A stretch of DNA of 64,000 bases from DATEOR01 sp963841425 (lineage in GTDB: Bacteria; Actinomycetota; Thermoleophilia; Gaiellales; Gaiellaceae), in NCBI GenBank assembly GCA_963841425.1, contig CAWJCL010000002.1:620001-684000 (forward strand), in the 5' to 3' direction. The notes under the pieces were generated by a model. That model made no database searches. It had not been told where the DNA came from and worked only from the letters and a program-made list of their open reading frames with translations. Position 1 is the first letter of the stretch. Each line of letters begins with the position of its first letter. Position numbers and translations under genes: made by a program. Shown piece by piece: positions 8,470 to 16,792 of this stretch.

Positions 8470-9741
8470 TCAGCGGGCCGAGCGCGGGAAGGCCGACCAG
8501 CCGGGATACGAAGCCTGCGCGCCGAGCTCCTCCTCGATACGCAGGAGCTGGTTGTACTTCGCCACCCTGTCCGTGCGCGAGGGAGCGCCGATCTTGGCCT
8601 GTCCCGCTCCGGTGGCCACGGCGAGGTCTGCGATCGTCGTGTCCTCGGTCTCACCCGAGCGATGGGAGATGACCGTCCCGTAGCCCGCCGAGCGCGCGAG
8701 CTCGATCGCCTCGAGCGTCTCGGTGAGCGTCCCGATCTGGTTCACCTTGAGGAGGATGGCGTTGGCGACCCCCTGCTCGATTCCCTGGCGCAACCGGTCC
8801 ACATTCGTGACGAAGATGTCGTCGCCGACGATCTGCACGCGGTCGCCCATCCGATCGGTCAGCGTGCGCCAGCCGTCCCACTCGTCCTCGGCCATCGGGT
8901 CCTCGATCGAGACGATGGGGTAGCGCCCGCACAAGCCTTCCCAGTAGTCGCTCAGCTCGTCCGGGCTCGCGACGCGGCCCTCGAACCGATACGCGCCGTC
9001 GCGCCAGATCTCGCTCGCGGCAGGATCGAGGGCGATCGCGATCCGGTCGCCGTGGCCGGCGCGCTCGGCCGCCTCGACAATCGTGCGGATGGCGTCCTCG
9101 CTCGCGCCGAAATCGGGTGCGAAGCCGCCCTCGTCGCCCACCGCGGTCGGAAGCCCGCGTTCGTGCAGGAGCGCCTTCAGGGTCTGGAAGACCTCGACGC
9201 CGATCCGCAGGCCCTCGGCGTAGGTCGAGGCGCCGGCAGGCACGATCATGAACTCCTGCAGGTCGAGGGAGTTTTGCGCATGGACGCCGCCGTTGACGAC
9301 GTTCATCATCGGCACCGGCAGGACGTGCGCCTCGGCCCCGCCGATCCACGCGTAAAGCGGCTCGCCCGCTTCCGCCGCGGCCGCTTTGGCCGTGGCCAGC
9401 GAGCAGCCGAGGATCGCGTTCGCGCCGAGCCGCCCCTTGTTCGGCGTGCCGTCCGCCTCGATGAGCGCGCGGTCGACGGCCGCCTGGTCGGAGGCGTCCC
9501 GGCCGGAGAGCGCGGCGGCGAGCTCCCCGCTCACGTTGGCGACCGCCTTCGTCACGCCCTTGCCGAGCCAGTCACCCCCGCCGTCCCGGAGCTCCACCGC
9601 CTCGAACTGGCCGGTGGATGCGCCCGAGGGGACCGCCGCCCGACCCAAGGCGCCCGACTCGAGCTCGACGTCGACCTCGACGGTCGGATTCCCCCGCGAG
9701 TCGAGGATCTGCCGCCCGTGGACGCGCGCGATCTTGCTCAC
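8470..9741 (-). CDS. eno: Enolase
   Basis: 423 residues. Signatures SRGNPTVEV, SGASTG, the catalytic Glu region, metal ligands in IALDPAASE, SIEDPMAEDEWDG, VGDDIFVTN, LLKVNQIGTLTE and SHRSGETED are intact. Catalyses 2-phosphoglycerate to phosphoenolpyruvate. The start is GTG 9741, overlapping the mazG stop by GTGA, which implies translational coupling. The C-terminus (GAQASYPGWSAFPR) is normal. Confidence 0.97.
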   Translation of the reverse strand: MSKIARVHGRQILDSRGNPTVEVDVELESGALGRAAVPSGASTGQFEAVELRDGGGDWLGKGVTKAVANVSGELAAALSGRDASDQAAVDRALIEADGTPNKGRLGANAILGCSLATAKAAAAEAGEPLYAWIGGAEAHVLPVPMMNVVNGGVHAQNSLDLQEFMIVPAGASTYAEGLRIGVEVFQTLKALLHERGLPTAVGDEGGFAPDFGASEDAIRTIVEAAERAGHGDRIAIALDPAASEIWRDGAYRFEGRVASPDELSDYWEGLCGRYPIVSIEDPMAEDEWDGWRTLTDRMGDRVQIVGDDIFVTNVDRLRQGIEQGVANAILLKVNQIGTLTETLEAIELARSAGYGTVISHRSGETEDTTIADLAVATGAGQAKIGAPSRTDRVAKYNQLLRIEEELGAQASYPGWSAFPRSAR

Positions 9742-10496
9742 GAGGCCGCCTTGGCGAGGTCGAAGTAGCGATCCTGCTCGGCCAGCTCGAGGCGGGAGAA
9801 CTCGTTGCCCTCGGCGGCGGCCAGCTCGGCGGCGCGCTCGACCCGCTCGACGAACCGCCGGCTCGCCTGTCGGAGCTCGAGCTCGGGGTCGACGCCGAGG
9901 TGGCGCGCCACGTTGACCGCGGCGAAGAGGACGTCGCCGAGCTCACTCCCGCTCGGCTCGTCGCGCAGCTCCACGATCTCGTCGTCGAGGTCGCCCGAGG
10001 CGGCGGCGAGGTCCGGGTATTCGAAGCCGATCGTGGCCGCACGTCGCTGGACCTTCTGCGCGTAAAGCAGCGAGGGCAGCGTCTCGGGCACGTGGTGGAA
10101 GATCCCCTCGCGCCCTTCCTGCTCAGTCTTCAGCTCCTCCCAGCGCTGCTTGACCGCGCCCGGAGTCTCCGCCGTTCCGTCCCCGAAGACGTGCGGATGG
10201 CGGCGCACGAGCTTCTCGTGAATCGCCCCCGCGACCGCCGCCAGGTCGCCGGCGCCTCGTTCCTCGAGAAGCAGCGCGAGGAAGAAGGTCTGGAAGAGGA
10301 GGTCGCCGAGCTCGTCTACGAGCTTGGCGTCGTCGGCGGCGAGTGCGGCGTCCGCGACCTCGTAGGCCTCCTCGACGGTGTGCGGGACGATGGTCTCTGC
10401 GGTCTGCGCCCGGTCCCACGGGCAGTCGCGGCGAAGTCGCTCCGCCAGTTCTTGGAGGTCGACGAGAGCGCGTCCGAGCTCGTCGCGGTCGGGCAC
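9738..10496 (-). CDS. mazG: MazG-type nucleoside triphosphate pyrophosphohydrolase
   Basis: About 252 residues. The MazG fold metal motif is visible as CPWDRAQT, EEAYEV and DELGDLLFQ, and a second MazG-like half includes RREG-like glutamate clusters (LGDVLFAAVNVARHLGVDPE). Hydrolyses NTPs to NMP and pyrophosphate, cleaning aberrant nucleotides. GTG 10496 is chosen as it lies four bases after the stop of the upstream PPIase gene; the frame is open further upstream but would overlap that gene. The 3' end overlaps eno. Confidence 0.9.
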   Translation of the reverse strand: MPDRDELGRALVDLQELAERLRRDCPWDRAQTAETIVPHTVEEAYEVADAALAADDAKLVDELGDLLFQTFFLALLLEERGAGDLAAVAGAIHEKLVRRHPHVFGDGTAETPGAVKQRWEELKTEQEGREGIFHHVPETLPSLLYAQKVQRRAATIGFEYPDLAAASGDLDDEIVELRDEPSGSELGDVLFAAVNVARHLGVDPELELRQASRRFVERVERAAELAAAEGNEFSRLELAEQDRYFDLAKAAS

Positions 10497-10500
10497 GCCG

Positions 10501-11535
10501 CTAACCGACGGTGGTGGTTCCGCCGCTCGTTTGGGTCGCGGTGCTCGCCGGGGCATAGCCGGGAGCGTAGGCGACCTCGTCGGCGTACTTCGCAGGCAGT
10601 GCCGCGATCCAGGCCTTCATGGCCGCGTTCTGCTTCGTCTGCAGCACCGTCGTCTTGATGGTGTCCTTCACCTGGTCGAGCGGAGTCGTCGTCGCCGGCT
10701 TGACCGCGGAGAGCACCTCGATGATGTGCCAGCCGAACTCCGTCTTGATGGGATCGGAGAGCTCGCCCGTCTTCGCGGAGAAGACGAACTCGTCGAAGGG
10801 CTCGACCGTGCGGCCCTTGAAGGCGGTGAACTTGCCGCCGTCGGCCTTCGAGGCCTGGTCCTGCGTGTACTTCTTCGCGAGCTCCGCGAAGTCCGCGCCG
10901 GCCTGGATCTGGTCGTGGAGCCTCTGCGCCAGCGCCTTGGACTTCACGAGGATGTGGCGCACCTCGCGCGAGGCCGGCTGCTGGTACTGGGTCGGGTTCT
11001 TGTCGTAGTACTCCTTGATGTCGGCGTCCGTGACGGTGACCTTCTTCGTCACCGCCTCGTAGATCTTGTTGGTGAGGATGCGGGTGCGAAGCTCGTTGCG
11101 GACGTCCTCGTCCGTCAGGCCCTGCTTGGCGAGCTCGGCCGAGTACTTCTGCTCGTCTCCCTGGAAGAACTGCTGCTTCAGCTTGTCGAGCTCAGTCTCG
11201 ATCTCCGGATCGGTGACCTCGATTCCCATCGCCTCTCCCTCGAGCTCCCACTCCTTCTGCTCGACGAGGCCCTTCACGACGGTTGCCTTGAGCGCCTGGT
11301 ACTGGGCTGTCCCGGGCTCGGGGAAGTCCTGCTTCTGGGCCTCGGCGGACTTCTTCTGCTGCTCGATGAGCTTGTCGAACTCCGCCTTCGTGACCGTCTT
11401 GTCCCCGACGACGGCGATCGACCCCTCGGGAACGTCGGCCGCGCTCGTGCCTCCGCCGCCGCACGCGGCGAGCGTCAGCGCCGCCATCAGCGCGAGCAGG
11501 AGCAGGGAGCTGTTGCGACGGATGCGAGAGGACAT
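10501..11535 (-). CDS. PpiC/SurA-type peptidyl-prolyl isomerase lipoprotein
   Basis: 344 residues. A signal peptide with a lipobox (LTLAACGGGG, Cys about 25) indicates a lipid-anchored outer-face protein. An N-terminal SurA-like helical part is followed by a parvulin domain (about 168-265) starting REVRHILVKSKA and containing DQASKADGGKF, GELSDPIKTEFGWHIIEV. It likely folds secreted proteins, as PrsA does in Firmicutes. Between mfd (11 bases upstream) and mazG (4 bases downstream) in one minus-strand run. Confidence 0.9.
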   Translation of the reverse strand: MSSRIRRNSSLLLLALMAALTLAACGGGGTSAADVPEGSIAVVGDKTVTKAEFDKLIEQQKKSAEAQKQDFPEPGTAQYQALKATVVKGLVEQKEWELEGEAMGIEVTDPEIETELDKLKQQFFQGDEQKYSAELAKQGLTDEDVRNELRTRILTNKIYEAVTKKVTVTDADIKEYYDKNPTQYQQPASREVRHILVKSKALAQRLHDQIQAGADFAELAKKYTQDQASKADGGKFTAFKGRTVEPFDEFVFSAKTGELSDPIKTEFGWHIIEVLSAVKPATTTPLDQVKDTIKTTVLQTKQNAAMKAWIAALPAKYADEVAYAPGYAPASTATQTSGGTTTVG

Positions 11536-11546
11536 CGGAGGAAAGG

Positions 11547-14500
11547 CTAGGCGGCCAACCGCAGATCGAGGATAGCATCGACCAGCCGGAGGGCCGTCTT
11601 GAACCCGTCGCCCCGGAGCGTGACCTCACTCTGGGCGCTCGAGTAGACCGCAGTGTCGACGAGCACGCGCAGTCCGCGGAGCTCCGCCGAGCCGAGCACG
11701 AGGGGGCCGATCACCGTCCTGCCCGAGCGGAAGACGAGGTAGTCGGCGCCGAGGCGCGCGAGCTTCAGCTTCGCTTCCTGGATCTCGAAGAGATGCTCGA
11801 CCGGCTCGGGCACGGGCCCGAAGCGGTCCTCCGCGGCGGCGCGGAGCTCCCGCAGCTCGTCCTCCGACTCGGCGAGAGCAAGCCTCCGGTGTAGGTCGAT
11901 CTTCTGCGCCTCGCCGGGGATGTAGTCCGCGGGCACGTAGGCGTCCACCTGCGCCTCGACGCGAACGGGCCGCCCGGCCGCCCGGCGCGTCCCGGAGAGC
12001 TCCGCGACCGCCTCGGCGAGGAGCTCGACATAGAGCTCGAAGCCGATCGCCGCCACGTGGCCCGACTGCTCGGCGCCGAGGAGGTCGCCTGCGCCGCGGA
12101 TCTCCAGGTCCCGCATGGCGATCGCGAAGCCCGCGCCGAGCTCGGTGTGGTCCGCGAGGGTCGCAAGCCTTGCCCGCGCCTCGGCGGTCAGCTCGTGCCC
12201 GTCGGGGTAGAAGAGGTACGCATGCGCGGTGACGTCGCTTCGGCCCACGCGTCCCCGGATCTGGTAGAGCTGGGCGAGGCCGAGGGTGTCCGCGCGCTCG
12301 ACGATCAGCGTGTTCGCCTGCGGGATGTCGAGCCCCGACTCGATGATCGTCGTCGAGACGAGCACGTCCGCGTCGCCCGCGAGGAACGAGAGCATGTGCT
12401 GCTCGAGCTCTCGTTCCGGCATCTGCCCGTGAGCGACGATGAGGCGCAGGTCCGGCACCAGCTGTTGCAGGTGGTCGGCTGCCTCCTGGATGGTCTCGAC
12501 CCTGTTGTGCAGGTAGAAGGACTGACCCCCTCGCTCGCCCTCGCGCGTCAGCGCGAGGGCGAGAAGATCTTCGTCGTACTCCCCGACGTGCGTGCGGATC
12601 GGGCGCCGGCCCTGCGGCGGCGTCTCGATGACGCTGATGTCGCGGAGGCCCGCGAGCGACATGTGCAGCGTGCGCGGGATCGGCGTGGCCGAGAGCGAGA
12701 GCACGTCCACCTCGAGCCGGAGCTGGCGCAGGAGCTCTTTTTGGGCGACGCCGAAGCGCTGCTCCTCGTCCACGATCACGAGCCCGAGCTCCTTCGGGAC
12801 GACGTCGCGGGAGAGGACGCGGTGGGTCCCGATGAGGACGTCCACCTTGCCGTCGCGGTAGGCGGCCAGCACCTTCTTCACGTCGCCCGGCTTGCGGAAC
12901 CGCGAAACCATCTCGACGGTGACCGGGAAGTCGCGGTAGCGCTCGCGGAAGGTGTTCCAGTGCTGCTGGGCGAGGATGGTCGTCGGGGCGAGCATGAGCG
13001 CCTGCCGCCCGTTGGCCGCGGCGACGAACGCGGCGCGCACTGCAACCTCCGTCTTCCCGAAGCCGACGTCGCCGCAGACGAGGCGGTCCATCGGCCGCGG
13101 CGCCTCCAGGTCTTCCTTCACCGCCTCGATCGCGGTCACCTGGTCGGGCGTCTCCTCGAAGGGGAAGCTTGCCTCGAGCTGCTCGACGAGCTCGTTGTCG
13201 GTCGGAAAGGCGGTGCCCTCCGCGCGCTGCCTCTGCGCGTAGAGAGCGATCAACTCCCCGGCGAGCTCATGAGCACCCGCCCGCGCGCGGCTCTTGATGT
13301 TGTCCCAGGCCTTACCGCCGAGCTTCGACAGCGCCGGCGCGTGCCCGTCGGCACCGACGTAGCGCGACACCTTCCCGATCTGCTCGTGTGGGACATACAG
13401 CCGGTCGTCCCCCCGAAAGGCGAGGAAGAGATAGTCGCGGGTGACCCCCGCGACGGTCTTCGTCTCGAACCCGAGGAGCTTCCCGACGCCGTGGTCTTCG
13501 TGGACGACGAAGTCGCCCGTGCGCAGGTCGGCGAAGCTCTGGAGCGCGCGGCCGATCCGCGCGTCCGCTCGCGGCGGGCGCTTGCGGAAGATCTGCGTGT
13601 CCGGGAGGAGGACAAGACCGAGGTCGCGCAGGACGAAACCGCGCCGCGCGGGGGCGACGGCGAAGAAGAGCCCCTCTCCGTCGGGGAGCTCGTCGCCCGG
13701 CTCGAGCACCAAGGGCTCGATGCGGCGGAGAAGCGCCTTCGTCCGCAGCGCCTCGCCTCGGTGCGCGAAGGTGACGATGACGCGGTTCCCGCCGCGCACG
13801 AACGCAAGCAGGTCGCGCTCTGCCTCCGAAAGCCCGCGCGCCGCGACCGCGGGTCGCTGCGCCTCGAAGGCGTACCGCTGGCCGGCCGGGAGCTGGCTCA
13901 GCTCGGTTGCGCCGCCGAGGCCGAGCTGAACGCCGAGCTCCTCCGCCACGGCCTGGCGCGCCTCGTCCGCCTGCCAGACGAGATCCGGGGCGGGAAGCGG
14001 GAGGACGAGGTCGTCCGGCGGAGGCGCGGGCTCGTCCTCGAGCCACGGCTCGACGAGGTCGGAGCGCCGCTCGGCCCCGGGATGGACGAGCGCCTCGTCG
14101 AGCGGGTGCAGCGTGCGTTGCGTGAAGGCGGAGTAGGCGCGCAGCGACTCGATCTCGTCGCCGAAGAGCTCGACGCGGACCGGCTCGCGGCCGGTCGAGG
14201 GGTAGACGTCCACGATCCCGCCGCGCACCGCGAACTGCCCGCGCTCCTGCGCCTGCTCGACGCGCTCGTAGCCGGCGAGGGCGAGTCGCTCGACGAGCTC
14301 CTCGCTTCCCGGCGAGTCGCCCACGCGGAGGCGGATCGTCTCCGGCCTCGTCTCCTTCGGCGGAACGCCCTCGGCGGCGCCGATCGCCGAGGCGCACACG
14401 AGCCCGCCGCGTTCGAGGACCTCGAGGGCCCGGGCGCGCTCGCCGACCAGGTGAGGCGGCGGCTCGAGCCCGCTCCCCCAGCGGACCCCGCGCGAGGCGA

Positions 14501-14738
14501 AGAGACCGATCTTCTCCTCCCCCAGGAACCAGCCGGCGCCCTCGGCCGCGTCGCGCGCGTCGGCGTCGTCCGGAAAGACGCAGACGAGCGGGCCGCCGCG
14601 CTCGAGGAAGACCGCGGCGAGGAAGAGCGGCACGAGCGGCTCGGAGATGCGAGCAGCGGCGGGCGCCGCGACGAACTCGCGGAGACGCTCGCTCTCGGCG
14701 AGCTCGCGTGCGAGGGTGTTGAGTGTCGGCTGGTCCAT
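11547..14738 (-). CDS. mfd: Transcription-repair coupling factor
   Basis: 1063 residues. N-terminal UvrB-like modules, a CarD-like RNA-polymerase-interaction domain (about 405-470, FVVHEDHGVGKLLGFE), then RecG-like translocase with Walker A GDVGFGKTEVA, DEEQRFGV and SATPIPRTL, motif V/VI (SGLDIPQANT, QIRGRVGRSD), and the C-terminal TRCF regulatory domain. It removes stalled RNA polymerase and recruits UvrA to template-strand lesions. The start is the ATG at 14738; the upstream region is divergent to a small plus-strand gene. Confidence 0.96.
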   Translation of the reverse strand: MDQPTLNTLARELAESERLREFVAAPAAARISEPLVPLFLAAVFLERGGPLVCVFPDDADARDAAEGAGWFLGEEKIGLFASRGVRWGSGLEPPPHLVGERARALEVLERGGLVCASAIGAAEGVPPKETRPETIRLRVGDSPGSEELVERLALAGYERVEQAQERGQFAVRGGIVDVYPSTGREPVRVELFGDEIESLRAYSAFTQRTLHPLDEALVHPGAERRSDLVEPWLEDEPAPPPDDLVLPLPAPDLVWQADEARQAVAEELGVQLGLGGATELSQLPAGQRYAFEAQRPAVAARGLSEAERDLLAFVRGGNRVIVTFAHRGEALRTKALLRRIEPLVLEPGDELPDGEGLFFAVAPARRGFVLRDLGLVLLPDTQIFRKRPPRADARIGRALQSFADLRTGDFVVHEDHGVGKLLGFETKTVAGVTRDYLFLAFRGDDRLYVPHEQIGKVSRYVGADGHAPALSKLGGKAWDNIKSRARAGAHELAGELIALYAQRQRAEGTAFPTDNELVEQLEASFPFEETPDQVTAIEAVKEDLEAPRPMDRLVCGDVGFGKTEVAVRAAFVAAANGRQALMLAPTTILAQQHWNTFRERYRDFPVTVEMVSRFRKPGDVKKVLAAYRDGKVDVLIGTHRVLSRDVVPKELGLVIVDEEQRFGVAQKELLRQLRLEVDVLSLSATPIPRTLHMSLAGLRDISVIETPPQGRRPIRTHVGEYDEDLLALALTREGERGGQSFYLHNRVETIQEAADHLQQLVPDLRLIVAHGQMPERELEQHMLSFLAGDADVLVSTTIIESGLDIPQANTLIVERADTLGLAQLYQIRGRVGRSDVTAHAYLFYPDGHELTAEARARLATLADHTELGAGFAIAMRDLEIRGAGDLLGAEQSGHVAAIGFELYVELLAEAVAELSGTRRAAGRPVRVEAQVDAYVPADYIPGEAQKIDLHRRLALAESEDELRELRAAAEDRFGPVPEPVEHLFEIQEAKLKLARLGADYLVFRSGRTVIGPLVLGSAELRGLRVLVDTAVYSSAQSEVTLRGDGFKTALRLVDAILDLRLAA

Positions 14739-14787
14739 GACGAGCGACGGAACGCGCGGTTCCGCGGGGTCATCGTAGCCGCGGCGC

Positions 14788-14793
14788 TAAGGT
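14788..14793 (+). promoter_or_regulatory. Putative -10 hexamer (leaderless) for the 75-residue gene
   Basis: TAAGGT lies six bases before GTG 14800, the same arrangement as at several other starts in this window. Confidence 0.4.
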
Positions 14794-14799
14794 CTATCC

Positions 14800-15027
14800 G
14801 TGGCCGGAGAGTTGCTCCCGATCGGCATGCGCCCGAAGCTCGTGGCGTCGTTCGACCCGCCGGATGCTGCGGCGCACTTCGAGAAGTGGCGCGGGGCGCG
14901 CGCTGAGGCCCTGGACGCGATTCCCGGGAACGCGTGGCGGGTCGAGTACGGGCGGACCGGTGTGGGTGTCTATGTGCGGGTGCGCGTGGACGAGGCGCAC
15001 CTGCCGGAGAGCCTCACGACGACCTAA
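14800..15027 (+). CDS. Small hypothetical protein
   Basis: 75 residues from GTG 14800. It reads as a plausible globular protein (VASFDPPDAAAHFEKWRG, WRVEYGRTGVGVYVRVRV) with no transmembrane segment. Support is the well-placed TAAGGT hexamer and protein-like composition; no family is recognised. Divergent from mfd and convergent with pth. Confidence 0.5.
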   Translation: MAGELLPIGMRPKLVASFDPPDAAAHFEKWRGARAEALDAIPGNAWRVEYGRTGVGVYVRVRVDEAHLPESLTTT

Positions 15028-15055
15028 CGCCGGGGCCTCCCCGTGCCTCCACCCG

Positions 15056-15077
15056 CTTTCGAGCGTAATCTCGAAAG
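15056..15077. terminator. Hairpin between convergent genes, possible bidirectional terminator
   Basis: ctttcgag, six-base loop cgtaat, ctcgaaag: a perfect 8-bp inverted repeat about 30 bases past the stop of the 75-residue gene and 40 bases past the end of pth. There is no T-run, so termination is inferred from position. Confidence 0.4.
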
Positions 15078-15113
15078 ACGCGCGCGTGGGACGCGCAGTG
15101 GGTCGAAAGTGAG

Positions 15114-15713
15114 CTAGCGCTCGTTGAAGCGCTTTTGGGCTTCCTCCAGCCCGTACCGCACAAGCGTCTCAACCGCATCTGCAGCGCGGCCCACCAGCGC
15201 GCCTACGTCGGCCTCGGGCTCGAACGGCGACAGCACCCAGTCGGCCACCGGGCGCGGGTCACCGCGCTCCGGCCGCCCCACCCCGATCCGGAGCCGCAGG
15301 AAGTCCGGCGTCTTCAGGTGCTGCGCCAGCGACCGCAGCCCGTTGTGCCCCGCGAGGCCGCCGCCGAGCCTCGCCTGCATCCGCCCGAGGTCGAGATCCA
15401 CCTCGTCGTGGACGGCCAGCAGATCCGCCGGATCCACCTTGTAGAACTTCGCCGCAGCCGCGACCGAGCGACCAGACTCGTTCATGTACGTCTGCGGCTT
15501 CAGGAGCGCGAGGCGCGCACCGTCCACACGAACGTCCGCGACCTCGCCGGAGAACTTCGACCGCCACGAGGCTCCGTGCCGCCGCCCCAGTTCGTCCGCG
15601 ATCATGAAGCCGACGTTGTGCCGCGTGGTGGCGTATTCGCGCCCGGGATTCCCGAGCCCGACGACCAGAAAGTCGAGCGTCGAGGCCTGCTCGCCCCGAC
15701 GAAACAACCGCAT
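15114..15713 (-). CDS. pth: Peptidyl-tRNA hydrolase
   Basis: 199 residues. The family motifs VVGLGNPGREYATTRHNVGF (with the catalytic His), LLKPQTYMNESG, AVHDEVDLDLG and GGLAGHNGLRS are intact. It recycles peptidyl-tRNA released from ribosomes. A short extra N-terminal lead (MRLFRRGEQAST) precedes the domain. Six bases after rplY on the same strand, a common pairing in bacteria. Confidence 0.96.
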   Translation of the reverse strand: MRLFRRGEQASTLDFLVVGLGNPGREYATTRHNVGFMIADELGRRHGASWRSKFSGEVADVRVDGARLALLKPQTYMNESGRSVAAAAKFYKVDPADLLAVHDEVDLDLGRMQARLGGGLAGHNGLRSLAQHLKTPDFLRLRIGVGRPERGDPRPVADWVLSPFEPEADVGALVGRAADAVETLVRYGLEEAQKRFNER

Positions 15714-15719
15714 GGCGGG

Positions 15720-16436
15720 CTAGCCCTCGGCGTTCTGCTCTTCGCCGGCGGCGTCCGCCTCCGACTCGCCCTCGGCAGCCTCGCCCTCGGCGCTCTCGCC
15801 CTCGGCAGCCTCGCCCTCGATCTCCTCGCCTTCCTCGCCCTCGACTTCCTCGGGCTCGGGCTCTTCGATCTTCGTGGGCGGGCTCACCGTCGCGAGCACG
15901 GTCTCGAGATCGTCGAGAAGCTTGACGCTCTCGGGAACGCGCAGGTCGGAGATGCGGAGGCTGTCTCCGATCACCATCGCGGAGATGTCGAGCTCGAGGT
16001 GGTCGGGCACGTCCATCGGGAGAGCCTCGACGCGCACCTCGCGGTTGATCTGGCTGAGAACGCCACCTTCCTTCTGGCCGGCCGCCTCGCCGACGAGCTC
16101 GACGACCACGTTCGACTGGATCGTCTGGTCGAGCCGCACCTCGTGCAGGTCGATGTGAAGGAGCCGCGCGCGCGTCGGATCGAGCTGGTAGTCCTTGACG
16201 ACCGCATGGTGGGCCTTCTGCTGGCCCTCGAGGACGACGTCGAGGATCGCGTGCAGACCGTGGTCGCCCGTCAGCGCCTTCCGGAGCTGCCGCTCCTCGA
16301 TGCAAAACGGATGCGCCTCGTCCCCGCTCCCGTAGAGAACGCCCGGGATGAGGCCTCCCTCGCGCAGGCGCCGCGAGGCCGCGCTCCCGCGCGACTTCCT
16401 TGCCTGCACCTGCAGCTTGACTCGCTCTCCTGCCAT
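15720..16436 (-). CDS. rplY: 50S ribosomal protein L25/CTC-type general stress protein
   Basis: 238 residues from ATG 16436. N-terminal 5S-rRNA-binding L25 domain (GGLIPGVLYG, HPFCIEERQLRKAL, VVKDYQLDPTRARLLHIDLHEV), then a TL5 beta domain and a long acidic Ala/Glu/Gly repeat tail (from about 190) built of EGEAAEGES-like units. The long form with a low-complexity acidic tail is usual in Actinobacteria. Heads a transcript with pth; TACACT on the minus strand (16449-16454) is a candidate -10. Confidence 0.93.
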   Translation of the reverse strand: MAGERVKLQVQARKSRGSAASRRLREGGLIPGVLYGSGDEAHPFCIEERQLRKALTGDHGLHAILDVVLEGQQKAHHAVVKDYQLDPTRARLLHIDLHEVRLDQTIQSNVVVELVGEAAGQKEGGVLSQINREVRVEALPMDVPDHLELDISAMVIGDSLRISDLRVPESVKLLDDLETVLATVSPPTKIEEPEPEEVEGEEGEEIEGEAAEGESAEGEAAEGESEADAAGEEQNAEG

Positions 16437-16792
16437 TTCCGGCGGAGAAGTGTACCGACGCCGTCCTGACTTCCGCAGGGAGCTTGAACCCGTGGATGAA
16501 GGAAAGCTGGCAGCGCTTTTGCTTGCGAGCGCATCTGCGCCCACACTTGCGGTCCCCTGCATTTGCGTTTCGCGCGCACCTTGGCGAAAAGCCGCCGACG
16601 GCCGGGCGCGGTCGCAAACGTGGACGAGTCCACCGGCGAGCTCACATCCATGAAGCCAAACCCGGGCACCGAGGGGGAGCCCCACGACACCTTTATCGCG
16701 CTCACCGACGGCAGCGTTCACGACGTCGACGTTCCGACCTCGACGAACGGCGTGAATTCCCAGGCGCTCAACAAGGTGCGATACTCGACCAG
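16437..16792. other. Divergent intergenic region, rplY / cyclase gene
   Basis: 356 bases without a gene I can support. It holds a candidate -10 for rplY (AGTGTA complement, 16449-16454) at one end and GATACT (16780-16785) for the cyclase at the other. Short open frames exist on both strands but lack start signals and family resemblance. No convincing structured RNA was seen. Confidence 0.5.
16780..16785 (+). promoter_or_regulatory. Putative -10 hexamer (leaderless) for the cyclase gene
   Basis: GATACT is seven bases before GTG 16793. Confidence 0.35.

Noticed and set aside
12057..14906. A 949-codon open frame on the plus strand
   Set aside because: It is antisense to mfd. Composition is Arg/Leu/Glu/Asp repeats typical of reverse frames in GC-rich genes, with no family motif.
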